A stretch of 64,000 nucleotides of DNA from Candidatus Izemoplasma sp. (GTDB lineage Bacteria; Bacillota_I; Bacilli_A; Izemoplasmatales; Izemoplasmataceae), in contig SLOP01000012.1 in NCBI GenBank assembly GCA_007132465.1, positions 1 through 64,000 on the forward strand, written 5' to 3'. The number at the start of each line of letters is the position of its first letter. The first letter of the stretch is position 1. Under the pieces are notes generated by a model. It worked only from the letters and a program-made list of their open reading frames with translations, did no database searches and was not told the origin of the DNA. A program made the position numbers and the translations under genes. Below, one piece after another: positions 8,330-16,910 of the stretch.

Positions 8330-9715
8330 ATGGATAAAAAATACACGGCAGAACCGTACCGGATCAAAATGGTCGAACCCATTCGGCAGACGACACGTGA
8401 AGAACGCATAACATTGCTGGAAAAATCGGGTTTCAACCCTTTCTCGCTAAGAAGTGAAGATGTCTACATCGATTTGCTCACCGATTCCGGCACCGGCGCC
8501 ATGAGCCACAATCAATGGGCCGCTTTGATGCGCGGTGATGAAGCGTATGCCGGCAGCCGTAGCTTCTACCGTCTTGAAAAAGTCATCAAGGACATCACCG
8601 GGTACCGCTACTTTATTCCCGCCCACCAGGGTCGCGGTGCCGAACAGGTTGTCTTGCCTCAGTTTGTGACAAAACCGGGCATGTCGTTTATTTCTAACAT
8701 GCATTTCGACACCACGCGTGCACACGTTGAACTTGCCGGCGCTCGCGCCATCGATTGCGTCATCGACGAATGCTTCGAGACACAAAACTATCATCCCTTC
8801 AAAGGAAACTTCCACCTTGAACGTTTGCGTGAACTGATTAAAGCCCGGGGTGCAGACAACGTTGCCGGCATCATCATGACGGTCACCAACAATTCCGCTG
8901 GCGGTCAACCGGTCAGCATGGAGAACCTGCGTCAAACAAGCGACATTGCCAAGGCGCATGACATTCCCATCATTATCGATGGAGCTCGTTACGCAGAAAA
9001 CGCGTATTTCGTCAAACAGCGTGAAAAAGGCTATGAAAACAAGTCCATCCACGAGATATCCAAAGAACTGTTCGGCCTGGCTGATGTGTTTTTGATGAGC
9101 GCCAAAAAAGACGGGCTCTCAAACATCGGTGGCATCATTGCCATTAAAGAAGATGATGCGTTGTTTGAACGATGCCGTACTTACATCGTGCCAATGGAAG
9201 GCTTTCCGACTTATGGTGGCATGACTGGGCGCGACATGGAGGCGCTCGCCGTTGGGCTTCAAGAAGCGCTTGAAGAAGATTACCTACGCCATCGCTTAGA
9301 CCAAGTGCGTTACCTTGGTGATCGTCTGCGAGACGCCGGTGTGCCGATTCAACACCCGGTTGGCGGCCATGCCGTGTTTGTCGACTGTAAAACGATGTGT
9401 CCCCACATTCCTTTCGATCAGTTTCCCGCCCAAAGTGTCGTCAACGCTGTCTACCTTGAAGCTGGCGTGCGCGCCGTCGAAATCGGATCGTTTCTCTTAG
9501 GCCGGGATCCCGACACCAAGGAAAACTTGCAAAGCCCTCTTGAGTTGATGCGTCTGACGATTCCTCGACGCACCTACACATACACACACCTTGATGTGGT
9601 GGCCGATGCAGTGATTGCCGTCTACGCGCGCCGCAATGAACTAAAAGGGGTAACGTTTGAGTACGAACCACCCGTGCTTAGACACTTTACCTCCAGACTT
9701 AAACCTGTCACATAA
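8330..9715 (+). CDS. tnaA: Tryptophanase
   Basis: PLP enzyme that splits tryptophan to indole, pyruvate and ammonia. 461 residues, matching the TnaA/TPL family from end to end. PLP is expected on Lys260 in MSAKKDG. The choice between tryptophanase and tyrosine phenol-lyase rests on three positions: Asp127 in FDTTR (Thr in TPL), AVEIGSFLLGRDP where TPL has its substrate Arg in MERG, and His in VLRHFTSRL (Phe in TPL). All three are tryptophanase-like. Start ATG at 8330 has AAAGGAG ten bases upstream; an ATG-less extension to 8291 overlaps the promoter. No tnaB permease or tnaC leader peptide is visible. It heads the amino-acid fermentation genes but has its own promoter and terminator. Confidence 0.95.
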   Translation: MDKKYTAEPYRIKMVEPIRQTTREERITLLEKSGFNPFSLRSEDVYIDLLTDSGTGAMSHNQWAALMRGDEAYAGSRSFYRLEKVIKDITGYRYFIPAHQGRGAEQVVLPQFVTKPGMSFISNMHFDTTRAHVELAGARAIDCVIDECFETQNYHPFKGNFHLERLRELIKARGADNVAGIIMTVTNNSAGGQPVSMENLRQTSDIAKAHDIPIIIDGARYAENAYFVKQREKGYENKSIHEISKELFGLADVFLMSAKKDGLSNIGGIIAIKEDDALFERCRTYIVPMEGFPTYGGMTGRDMEALAVGLQEALEEDYLRHRLDQVRYLGDRLRDAGVPIQHPVGGHAVFVDCKTMCPHIPFDQFPAQSVVNAVYLEAGVRAVEIGSFLLGRDPDTKENLQSPLELMRLTIPRRTYTYTHLDVVADAVIAVYARRNELKGVTFEYEPPVLRHFTSRLKPVT

Positions 9716-9716
9716 A

Positions 9717-9739
9717 AACGCCCTGTCGGGCGTTTTTTT
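9717..9739 (+). terminator. Intrinsic terminator of tnaA
   Basis: Stem AACGCCC / GGGCGTT with loop TGTC and a T run, immediately after the tnaA stop. Confidence 0.93.
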
Positions 9740-9809
9740 CGTCTCGTTTTCCCATAAACAAAGCGCTTTTTACGGTTTTCTATTTTTTCGTTCTTTTGCC
9801 GGAAATCCG

Positions 9810-9838
9810 TTGCCGTGTAAACGCTAACATGTTATAAT
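9810..9838 (+). promoter_or_regulatory. buk-ptb promoter with cre-like site in the spacer
   Basis: -35 TTGCCG (9810-9815), 17-base spacer, -10 TATAAT (9833-9838). The spacer holds GTGTAAACGCTAACA (9815-9829), which matches the CcpA cre consensus at every position except the first W. A regulator bound here would block RNA polymerase. Confidence 0.65.
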
Positions 9839-9877
9839 ACATATTGTTGTGTAAACGAAGCGATACTGGAGGTATTT

Positions 9878-10948
9878 ATGGCTTATAACATCCTTGCAAT
9901 TAACCCGGGTTCCACCAGCACGAAACTAGCCGTCTTTGAAAACAATCGGTGCGTTTTTAACGTTTCGGTTAAACACGATGCGAAGGAAATCGTCGCGTTT
10001 AAACGCATCATCGATCAATACGAATTTCGTGAAAAAGCCATTCTCGATAACCTAGAAAAATCAGGCATTGAGATTAAATCGTTGAACGCCGTGGTCGGCC
10101 GCGGCGGCATGCTTAAACCGATTGAGAGTGGCACGTACGCCGTCAACGAGGCCATGATTGAGTACATAAAAAAAGCCCCCCGTGGAGAACATGCCTCAAA
10201 CCTTGGATGCGTGCTTGCCAAAACCATTGGCGACCGTATCGGTGCGCCGAGTTTTATTGTCGATCCCGTGGCAGTTGATGAAATGGAAGACATTGCCCGC
10301 TACACTGGCATGCCAGAAATCAGACGCGACAGCTTGTTTCATGCCTTAAATCAAAAAGCCGTCGCACTCAAAGCCGCCGATGATCTCGGCAAATCGTACA
10401 CCGACCTAAACTTGATTATCGCTCACCTCGGCGGCGGCATCAGTGTGGGCGCACACCAAAAAGGGCGTGTGATTGACGTCAACAACGCCCTAGACGGGGA
10501 TGGACCAATGTCACCCGAGCGCAGCGGTTCAGTGCCGATGGGTCCGCTTTACAAGATGGTTTTTAGCGGGAAATACACGCTTGAAGAAATCAAGCGAAAA
10601 AACTACGGCCAAGGTGGGCTTGTGGCTTACCTTGGAACCAACGACGGACAAACCATCGAGCGTCGCATCAAATCAGGTGATGAGCACGCCAAGTTCATCT
10701 TCAGCGTCATGTGCTACCAAATCGCCAAAGAAATCGGGTCGTGTGCTGCAGTTCTCAAAGGTGATGTGGATGCGATTGTGCTGACCGGCGGTGTGGCCTA
10801 CGATAAGCTGGCTGTCGGGTTGATTAAAGAGCGCGTCGATTTCATCAGTCGTGTGCTTGTGTACCCAGGTGAAGACGAAATGGAAGCCCTCGCGCTTGGT
10901 GCCCTCCGTGTGCTTAAGGGCGATCAAACCGCGAAGGAATATGTGTAA
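9878..10948 (+). CDS. buk: Butyrate kinase
   Basis: Forms ATP and butyrate, or branched-chain fatty acids such as isovalerate, from the acyl phosphate. Member of the acetokinase/ASKHA fold; 356 residues is the usual length. The N-terminal phosphate loop is ILAINPGSTSTKLAVF, and IIAHLGGGISVGAH plus DGDGPMSPERSG mark the butyrate kinase branch over acetate kinase. ATG at 9878 follows TGGAGG. It is the first gene of a plus-strand group with ptb and a leucine-type dehydrogenase. The pairing with the dehydrogenase points to branched-chain substrates at least as much as butyrate. Confidence 0.95.
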   Translation: MAYNILAINPGSTSTKLAVFENNRCVFNVSVKHDAKEIVAFKRIIDQYEFREKAILDNLEKSGIEIKSLNAVVGRGGMLKPIESGTYAVNEAMIEYIKKAPRGEHASNLGCVLAKTIGDRIGAPSFIVDPVAVDEMEDIARYTGMPEIRRDSLFHALNQKAVALKAADDLGKSYTDLNLIIAHLGGGISVGAHQKGRVIDVNNALDGDGPMSPERSGSVPMGPLYKMVFSGKYTLEEIKRKNYGQGGLVAYLGTNDGQTIERRIKSGDEHAKFIFSVMCYQIAKEIGSCAAVLKGDVDAIVLTGGVAYDKLAVGLIKERVDFISRVLVYPGEDEMEALALGALRVLKGDQTAKEYV

Positions 10949-10964
10949 GGGAAGGGATGACACT

Positions 10965-11870
10965 GTGATTAAGAGCATGCAAGACATTGTAAACGAAGCG
11001 AAAACACGAACGAAAAAAACGTTAGTTGTCGCCGTGGCCAACGACCATCATGTGATGGAAGCAGTCGACATGGCCCGTAAAGAAGGTTTTATCGACGCGA
11101 TATTGGTCGGAAATCAAGTGGCGATTGAAGAAACCCTTGAGGATTTGTCCATCGACCAAAGCCACTACGACATCATGCATGTCGTCGACACCGTGCAAGC
11201 CTGTGAAGAAGCCGTTAAAGTAGTCAGTGCCAACGAAGGACATTTTCTGATGAAAGGCTATGTCGACACGGCCGTCATCTTGCGCGCCGCGCTCGACAAA
11301 GGTTATGGCTTGCGCACAAAGAACCGTTTGTCACATGTCAGCGTCCTTGAAATTCCGACGTATCACAAACTGCTCATAATGAGCGACGGCGCCATGAACA
11401 TCGATCCCGATGTCGATATCAAACAAGAAATTATTGAAAATGGCGTGAAAATCGCTCATGCGATCGGCATCGATAATCCCTCGGTGGGTTGCCTCGCCGC
11501 GGTTGAGAAAATCAACCCGAAAATGCAAGCCACCCTTGACGCTGAGGCGCTGATCAAACGCAATCAGCAAGGCGACATTAACGGCTGCACCATCGGCGGA
11601 CCGTTCGCCTTTGATAACGCGATTAACAAAGACGCTGCGGATCACAAAGGCATCACCGATCCGATGGCAGGCGACATTGATTTTGCGTTGATGCCGCAGA
11701 TTGAATCGGGTAACATATTTTACAAAGCGATGATGTTTCTCGGCAGCGCTAAAAGCGCCAGCGTCATCGCCGGCGCACAAAAACCCATCGTGTTGACAAG
11801 CCGCGCCGATTCAACGGAAAGTAAATTTTATTCGATCGCTCTGTCCGCGCTTGTGGCGGACACACAATAA
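10965..11870 (+). CDS. ptb: Phosphate butyryltransferase
   Basis: Exchanges CoA for phosphate on butyryl- or branched acyl-CoA to feed butyrate kinase. 301 residues, of the phosphate acetyl/butyryltransferase fold, with NDHHVMEAVDMARKEGFIDAILVG at the start of the domain, DGAMNIDPD in the middle and GSAKSASVIAGAQKPIVLTSRAD near the end, all typical of Ptb. The start is GTG 10965 with AAGGGA seven bases upstream; an in-frame ATG lies four codons later. The 16-base gap to buk shows co-transcription. The gene order buk-ptb is the reverse of the clostridial ptb-buk. Confidence 0.94.
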   Translation: MIKSMQDIVNEAKTRTKKTLVVAVANDHHVMEAVDMARKEGFIDAILVGNQVAIEETLEDLSIDQSHYDIMHVVDTVQACEEAVKVVSANEGHFLMKGYVDTAVILRAALDKGYGLRTKNRLSHVSVLEIPTYHKLLIMSDGAMNIDPDVDIKQEIIENGVKIAHAIGIDNPSVGCLAAVEKINPKMQATLDAEALIKRNQQGDINGCTIGGPFAFDNAINKDAADHKGITDPMAGDIDFALMPQIESGNIFYKAMMFLGSAKSASVIAGAQKPIVLTSRADSTESKFYSIALSALVADTQ

Positions 11871-11888
11871 AGGACAAAGGAGAATCCC

Positions 11889-13010
11889 ATGAAAAAGAAA
11901 AAAGAGGAGTACACGAACCAGGTGTTCGAGTACACCAACGAAGGTTTCGAGCAAGTCATCTATTTCCATAACAAAGAAACCGGCCTCAAAGGCATCACCT
12001 GCATCCATGATACACGACTCGGCCCCTCGTGTGGCGGCACTCGCTTCTACGATTACGCCAGTGAAGAGGAAGCCCTTTACGACGTGACTCGACTGGCGAA
12101 AGGCATGACCTATAAAAATGCCGCCGCAGGCCTCAACATCGGCGGCTGCAAAACCGTCATCATCGGCAACCCGAAGAAACTCAAAAACGAAGCGTTCATG
12201 CGTTCATATGGCCGCTACATCCAGAGCCTCGGTGGCCGCGTCTACACCGGTCAAGACATGAACATGACACTGCAAGATTGCGAATGGATGGACCTTGAGA
12301 CCGATTACGTCTCCGGCGTCGCCCGCAAAGGTGCTGGAAGCACCACCATCCTCACCGCCCGAGGAACGTATGTCGGCATGAAAGCCGCCGTCAAAGAGAA
12401 ACTCGGCCAAGACAACCTCGACGGACTCGTCATCGCCTTCCAAGGCGTCGGCGCCGTCGTTCGTGAAATGGTTCAGTACCTCAAAAAGCACAAAATCAAG
12501 AAAATCTACTTTACCGACGTCAACCCTGAGGCAGTTGAGCAGTTCCAAACCATGTACGAACTCGCCCGCTATGTTGAGCCTGATAAAATCTATGACATCA
12601 AAAGCGATGTTTTCAGTCCAAATGCCATCGGCGCTGTTATTAACGACGACACCATCGAGCGTCTTAACACCAAGGTTGTTGCCGGCGCTGCCAACAATGT
12701 CCTTAAAGAGCCAAAACATGGCGACATATTGCATGAAAAAGGGATTCTCTACGCCCCCGACTTCGTCATTAACGCCGGTGGGGTCATCAACGTTTACCAC
12801 GAAATGGTCGGCTACAACGAGCAAAGCGCTATTCAAACCACGGATGCCATCTATGACCGCCTGACCGATATTTTCACCATCGCACGCGATGAAGGCATCC
12901 CGACCTACAAAGCCGCAGACATTCTTGCTGAGCGTCGCATTGAAAAAATCATGAGAATTCACCAAGATGACGTGAAACGTCGCACATTCTTCCAGTGGAA
13001 CATCGAATAA
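11889..13010 (+). CDS. bcd: Leucine/valine/phenylalanine-type amino acid dehydrogenase
   Basis: NAD-dependent oxidative deamination of branched-chain or related amino acids to 2-oxo acids. 373 residues. The catalytic domain shows GLKGITCIHDTRLGPSCGGTRF and LAKGMTYKNAAAGLNIGGCKTV, where the Lys in KGMTYK is the expected substrate/catalytic Lys and the Gly-rich turn has Cys in place of the commoner Gly. The Rossmann segment is IAFQGVGAVV followed by an Asp at the strand end (FTDVNPEA), which favours NAD. ATG follows AAAGGAG. Placed after buk-ptb, it resembles the Bacillus bkd arrangement (ptb-bcd-buk), but no branched-chain oxo-acid dehydrogenase is present in this window. Exact substrate is undetermined. 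Confidence 0.9.
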   Translation: MKKKKEEYTNQVFEYTNEGFEQVIYFHNKETGLKGITCIHDTRLGPSCGGTRFYDYASEEEALYDVTRLAKGMTYKNAAAGLNIGGCKTVIIGNPKKLKNEAFMRSYGRYIQSLGGRVYTGQDMNMTLQDCEWMDLETDYVSGVARKGAGSTTILTARGTYVGMKAAVKEKLGQDNLDGLVIAFQGVGAVVREMVQYLKKHKIKKIYFTDVNPEAVEQFQTMYELARYVEPDKIYDIKSDVFSPNAIGAVINDDTIERLNTKVVAGAANNVLKEPKHGDILHEKGILYAPDFVINAGGVINVYHEMVGYNEQSAIQTTDAIYDRLTDIFTIARDEGIPTYKAADILAERRIEKIMRIHQDDVKRRTFFQWNIE

Positions 13011-13034
13011 AAAAGCAGTATCACTGCTTTTTTA
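13010..13034 (+). terminator. Intrinsic terminator of buk-ptb-bcd
   Basis: Stem AAAAAGCAGT / ACTGCTTTTT with a three-base loop, overlapping the stop region of the dehydrogenase gene. It separates the transcript from pckA, although read-through is possible. Confidence 0.85.
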
Positions 13035-13053
13035 TCGCACGAAAGGAGATACC

Positions 13054-14676
13054 ATGGCAACCAAAAGTTTTTTAGCACGATCAGAAATCGGCACCAAAAA
13101 CCCGAAACTCTTTAACCCTATCCGCACCACCATCGAAACCGCCTACTACCGCAACAACGTCATCCCAGTGACCAGCCTCGAAGAGGCCTATCACCTCGCG
13201 AAAAATTCTCCGGGCACCATCATCACCGACATGCCCGTTCACGAACCCGAAGCGCAGGGATTACCCTCGGATGCCAAGGTGCTAATATTCAACGACGGCC
13301 GCATCACCGGCCGCCAAGCGCAATCGCGTCGGCTTGTCGATGACAGCAACCGTGACGACTACGCGAAAATGCTGCGCGAAGCCGTCTACGAATCACGCGA
13401 CAAGACGATGTATCATGCCACGGCTATCATTGGCCTTCACGAAGATTTCACCGTCAAAGCCCACCTGTTGATTCCTGAGGGCTTCGAAAACACCTTGTAC
13501 TCCTGGCTGCTCAACTTCCAAATCTACACCGATGAGGTCAAGGCCATGTACGCCAACTCACGTGTCTTTGACGAAGGTGACATCCTGCTTTATTCCGACC
13601 CTGATTTATTCATTGACAGCTTTGATGATGGTCTGGCCCTATTCGATCGTGAACACAACGTCGGTGTGCTGCTTGGCATGCGCTACTTCGGTGAACACAA
13701 AAAAGGCTCGCTCACGATGGCGTGGTCGATTGCGCAACGCAACGGCTTCACGCCTTGTCACGGAGGACAAAAGCGCTTTGTTCGTCATCATGGCGACTCG
13801 TTTGTTTTAAGTGTCTTTGGGCTTTCTGGTTCAGGAAAAAGCACCATCACGCATTCGCGTCATGATGAAAAATACGACATCACCGTCTTGCATGACGATG
13901 CCTTCGTCATTGCCGATAAGGACACCTCGAGCGTCTCGCTTGAGCCTGCCTACTTCGATAAGGTTCAAGATTATCCGACCGATTCAGCCGACAACACGTT
14001 CCTCCTCACCATCCAAAACGTCGGCGCGACCCGCGACGAGAACGGCCTCATCGTCCCTGTCACCGAAGACATTCGCAACGGCAACGGCCGTGCGGTGAAA
14101 TCGAAACTGTGGGCACCTAATCGCCTTTATAAGTTCGAAGATAAAACCAACGCGATTATATGGATCATGAAAGATGAAACGTTGCCTCCCATGCTGAAAA
14201 TCAACTCGGCTACGCTCGCTTCTACCCTTGGCGCCACCTTGGCAACCAAGCGCACCAGCGCCGAACACGGTGCCGACCCGAACAAACTTGCGATGGTTCC
14301 CTATGCCAACCCCTTCCGTCTCTATCCACTGTCGCATGACTACACCAACTTTAAAGCACTCTTTGAGAATCACGACGTGTCATGCTATGTCATCAACACC
14401 GGGCATTTCGGTGAGAAAAAAATCACGCCTGCCGTCACGCTCGGCGCGATTGAAGGCATCGTTGAAAACACCAACACCTATAACCCTTTCACACCACTTA
14501 AAGACGTTGAATACGCCGTTATCGATGGCTATGAACCCGACTTCAACGACGCGGCTTACGTGGACCGTTTTGTCAAGCGCATGCAAGGACGCATCGAGTA
14601 CCTCACTAACCTCGACGCCCGCGACGCGCTTCCCGACGAAGCCAAACAAGCCATTGCCACACGACTCAAGCCATAA
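13054..14676 (+). CDS. pckA: Divergent ATP-type phosphoenolpyruvate carboxykinase
   Basis: Expected to interconvert oxaloacetate + ATP and PEP + CO2 + ADP. 540 residues, aligning by motif with ATP-type PEPCK: DGRITGR (substrate Arg), YFGEHKKGS (metal-binding Lys), a conserved His in TPCHGG, the P-loop GLSGSGKST (about 259-267) and the DD pair of HDDAFVI. Several usual signatures are altered: the KKGMFSMMNY block reads KKGSLTMAWS, and the Arg of the PVSRL motif appears to be Lys (MLKINSATLA). These differences place it in a divergent branch; activity is likely but not certain. ATG follows AAAGGAG. It sits between the amino acid dehydrogenase and an aminotransferase, consistent with a 4-carbon acid step of amino acid catabolism. 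Confidence 0.85.
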   Translation: MATKSFLARSEIGTKNPKLFNPIRTTIETAYYRNNVIPVTSLEEAYHLAKNSPGTIITDMPVHEPEAQGLPSDAKVLIFNDGRITGRQAQSRRLVDDSNRDDYAKMLREAVYESRDKTMYHATAIIGLHEDFTVKAHLLIPEGFENTLYSWLLNFQIYTDEVKAMYANSRVFDEGDILLYSDPDLFIDSFDDGLALFDREHNVGVLLGMRYFGEHKKGSLTMAWSIAQRNGFTPCHGGQKRFVRHHGDSFVLSVFGLSGSGKSTITHSRHDEKYDITVLHDDAFVIADKDTSSVSLEPAYFDKVQDYPTDSADNTFLLTIQNVGATRDENGLIVPVTEDIRNGNGRAVKSKLWAPNRLYKFEDKTNAIIWIMKDETLPPMLKINSATLASTLGATLATKRTSAEHGADPNKLAMVPYANPFRLYPLSHDYTNFKALFENHDVSCYVINTGHFGEKKITPAVTLGAIEGIVENTNTYNPFTPLKDVEYAVIDGYEPDFNDAAYVDRFVKRMQGRIEYLTNLDARDALPDEAKQAIATRLKP

Positions 14677-14679
14677 CCC

Positions 14680-14695
14680 GGGGTGATCCGCCATT
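14680..14695 (+). promoter_or_regulatory. Extended Shine-Dalgarno and apparent ATT start codon
   Basis: GGGGTGATCC at 14680-14689 pairs with nine of ten bases of the 16S tail (consensus GAGGTGATCC). It is followed by GCC and ATT at 14693. The frame has a TGA at 14684-14686 and no ATG, GTG, CTG or TTG until 14846, so ATT is the only start that fits the ribosome site and the protein's N terminus. Confidence 0.75.
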
Positions 14696-15964
14696 AAACT
14701 ATTCGTCAGCGAACTCGTACACGACAAAGAAATCATCGACACCGTCTTTGAAGCCAGCAAAGGCGCCATCGACGCCGCCCAGAAGTACGGCATTGAAAAC
14801 GTCGTCAACGGCGCCTTTGGCACCTATTTCGACGAGACCGGTAAATTGCTTACCTTCGACACCGTCTATCGCGCCTTCGACCGCGTCGATGACATCCAAA
14901 AAGCCAAATACGCCTCAAGCATCATGGGCCCACCCGAGTTTCAAGCCGCCGTCAAATCGTGGCTCTTTGAAAGCGCAGGCCTTGATGTTGACTGCGACAT
15001 CATCGCTACCCCAGGAGGCACCGGTGCTTTATCAAGCACCATTAAAAACACCCTCAAACACGGCGAAGCCGTCGTGTATCCTGACATCGGTTGGGGTCCT
15101 TACATCACCATCGCCAAAGAAGCCGGCGTGATGATTGAACCCTACACCTTGTTCGACGACAACCGATTCAACGTCGACTCATTCCGTGAGACATGTGAAA
15201 AAGTCATGCGTGACCAAGGTCGTGTGCTTGCGGTTATCAACGACCCATGCCAAAACCCCACCGGCTACACCATGAAGCTCGACGAATGGGAAAAAGTCAT
15301 TGAGGTTGTCAACGAACTCTCGGAAAAAGGCCCATTTATTTTGCTTCAAGACATTGCCTACGTCGACTTCACTACCCAAGGCGAAGCCTACAAGCGAAGT
15401 TTCTCGCGTTACGTGGGGCTTCCTGACAATGTGCTCATCATCATCGCCTTCAGCGGCTCTAAAACGTTAACCGCCTACGGCATGCGTGTGGGCGCTCAAG
15501 TCTTGATTTCAAGCAACGACGAGCAGCGAACGAAAATGAAACACGCTTGTGGCAACACCGCCCGTGGCGTCTGGTCCACCGTCAACAACGGTGCGATGCG
15601 TTTGTTCGCCGACATCGCACTTGATGAAAAACTTAAGGAAGCCTACATGCTGGAAAAACAAGGCTTTGTTCATTTGTTGAAAGAACGAGCGGACATCTTC
15701 GTGCGAGAAGCTGAGGAAGTCAACCTACCGATTTATCCTTACGAAGAAGGCTTCTTCATCACCTTGAAAATTGACGATCAAATCGTCAAAAACGAACTGC
15801 ATCTTAAACTGAAAACGTTGAACATCTTCTTCGTCAACGTCTACGGTGGTCTGCGTGTCGCCATCTGCTCAATTCCCATCAACAAAGTGAAAGGCCTCGC
15901 CAAGCGCGTGAAAGATGCCTATGACGATGTCATGCAAACCCACGACGAGAACGACGAAACATAA
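14693..15964 (+). CDS. Class I/II aminotransferase (aspartate/aromatic type)
   Basis: PLP-dependent transaminase of fold type I. Counting from the ATT at 14693 it has 423 residues, the normal length; starting at the first conventional codon (TTG 14846) would remove 51 residues that read as a regular N-terminal helix and strand. IIATPGGTGALSSTI (about 104-118) is the cofactor-phosphate segment of the AspC/TyrB branch, NDPCQNPTGYTM the carboxylate-binding segment, and AFSGSKTLTAYGMRVGAQ holds the PLP Lys. The exact donor is unknown; aspartate or aromatic amino acids are plausible given tnaA, the dehydrogenase and pckA upstream. It begins 16 bases after pckA, so it is probably on the same transcript. 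Confidence 0.88.
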   Translation: MKLFVSELVHDKEIIDTVFEASKGAIDAAQKYGIENVVNGAFGTYFDETGKLLTFDTVYRAFDRVDDIQKAKYASSIMGPPEFQAAVKSWLFESAGLDVDCDIIATPGGTGALSSTIKNTLKHGEAVVYPDIGWGPYITIAKEAGVMIEPYTLFDDNRFNVDSFRETCEKVMRDQGRVLAVINDPCQNPTGYTMKLDEWEKVIEVVNELSEKGPFILLQDIAYVDFTTQGEAYKRSFSRYVGLPDNVLIIIAFSGSKTLTAYGMRVGAQVLISSNDEQRTKMKHACGNTARGVWSTVNNGAMRLFADIALDEKLKEAYMLEKQGFVHLLKERADIFVREAEEVNLPIYPYEEGFFITLKIDDQIVKNELHLKLKTLNIFFVNVYGGLRVAICSIPINKVKGLAKRVKDAYDDVMQTHDENDET

Positions 15965-15965
15965 A

Positions 15966-15988
15966 AACATCCTCCGGGATGTTTTTTT
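15966..15988 (+). terminator. Intrinsic terminator of pckA-aminotransferase
   Basis: Stem ACATCC / GGATGT with loop TCCG and seven T residues, just after the aminotransferase stop. Confidence 0.88.
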
Positions 15989-16021
15989 AAAAAACAACGC
16001 ACGTCGCTAGGACGTGCGTTG
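15989..16021 (-). terminator. Intrinsic terminator of the HTH/DUF2975 genes
   Basis: Eleven-base stem CAACGCACGTC / GACGTGCGTTG with loop GCTAG that contains the stop of the HTH gene, followed on the minus strand by TTTTTT. Confidence 0.9.
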
Positions 16022-16222
16022 TTGGTTGTACTCCAAGAGGTCGGCCGGTTGACAGTTCAGCGCTTCGCAAATGGCTTCCAAGGTTGAGAAGCGGATGGCT
16101 TTCACTTTGCCGGTTTTCAATTTGGATAGGTTGACGATGCTGATACCAACTTTTTCAGCGAGTTGTGATAGACTCATTTTACGATCCGCGAGCACGCGGT
16201 CTAAGCGTACAATAATCGCCAT
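16007..16222 (-). CDS. Small XRE-family helix-turn-helix regulator (YozG-like)
   Basis: DNA-binding protein of 71 residues counted from MAIIVRLDRVLADRKM. Nearly the whole protein is one Cro/C1-type HTH domain (MSLSQLAEKVGISIVNLSKLKTGKVKAIRFSTLEAICEAL region), with the YozG-type ending CQPADLLEY. ATG 16222 lies one base after the TGA of the DUF2975 gene (TGACATG), so translation is coupled. The two-gene pair, a DUF2975 membrane protein followed by this regulator, recurs in Bacillota; it probably controls its own operon, though that is inferred from the family. Confidence 0.92.
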   Translation of the reverse strand: MAIIVRLDRVLADRKMSLSQLAEKVGISIVNLSKLKTGKVKAIRFSTLEAICEALNCQPADLLEYNQQRTS

Positions 16223-16223
16223 G

Positions 16224-16826
16224 TCACACCGTCTGGTCGACTTCGTCTTGGAGGTGTTTTCCGTAGCGGAACACGCTAGCAAGCACCCACACGAGCACGC
16301 CGGTTAAAAGCAAGTTATCATGCACGCTGTAGACGACACTGCTTTCGGCCACATCGACAAGTCGGATAAACTGCCCTCCCACAACCATCGCACATAGCGG
16401 CAAGATTACGGCGCCGGCGAACATCCAATAACTCATGTTAAACAACCGCATGACGTTCGCTTCAGAAAACGGCTTTTCCTTTGCTACGTCCGCAAAGAGT
16501 CCATGCATAAAGCGGATGATGGTGCCGAAGAACACTAAATATACTGCGCCTGCAAGCATGGCGCTGATGGCAAGCCACTTCACCATCACGTTGCCGTCGA
16601 TGAAGTCAATAGGCAGGGCAATGCGAACGTTCATGGTTTCAACACGCAACGTGTTGATTGAGTCCAGGCTAAAAGTTAACACCGATGCTGGAATAAACAA
16701 CGCAATGCCCGTGCCAAGCAAAGCCAAGGCGGCACCGAGGTACATGAGGACCATCAGGCCCATGGTGAAGAGTTTGCCGATGCGCACCACAATCATGAAG
16801 CGTTTGGGGTTGTAGGTGGTTTCCAT
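16224..16826 (-). CDS. DUF2975 membrane protein
   Basis: A 200-residue membrane protein with four hydrophobic segments (about residues 15-45, 85-103, 133-152 and 168-186). The family ending, VFRYGKHLQDEVDQTV, is the DUF2975 signature (aromatic-Arg-x-Gly followed by Leu-Gln and an acidic stretch). Function of the family is unknown. It is followed without a gap by the small HTH regulator and the pair shares the terminator at 15989-16021. ATG at 16826 has AAAGGAGTGATAC upstream. Confidence 0.88.
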   Translation of the reverse strand: METTYNPKRFMIVVRIGKLFTMGLMVLMYLGAALALLGTGIALFIPASVLTFSLDSINTLRVETMNVRIALPIDFIDGNVMVKWLAISAMLAGAVYLVFFGTIIRFMHGLFADVAKEKPFSEANVMRLFNMSYWMFAGAVILPLCAMVVGGQFIRLVDVAESSVVYSVHDNLLLTGVLVWVLASVFRYGKHLQDEVDQTV

Positions 16827-16910
16827 TGTATCACTCCTTTACACGACCATGATACCTCGGTTTTTAATTTATTTCAATACTTTTTTATCGTTTATCATTA
16901 ATTATTTAAC

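Noticed and set aside
8330-9715. Tyrosine phenol-lyase instead of tryptophanase
   Set aside because: Asp in FDTT, the VEIGS segment in place of MERG and His in LRHFT all match tryptophanase.
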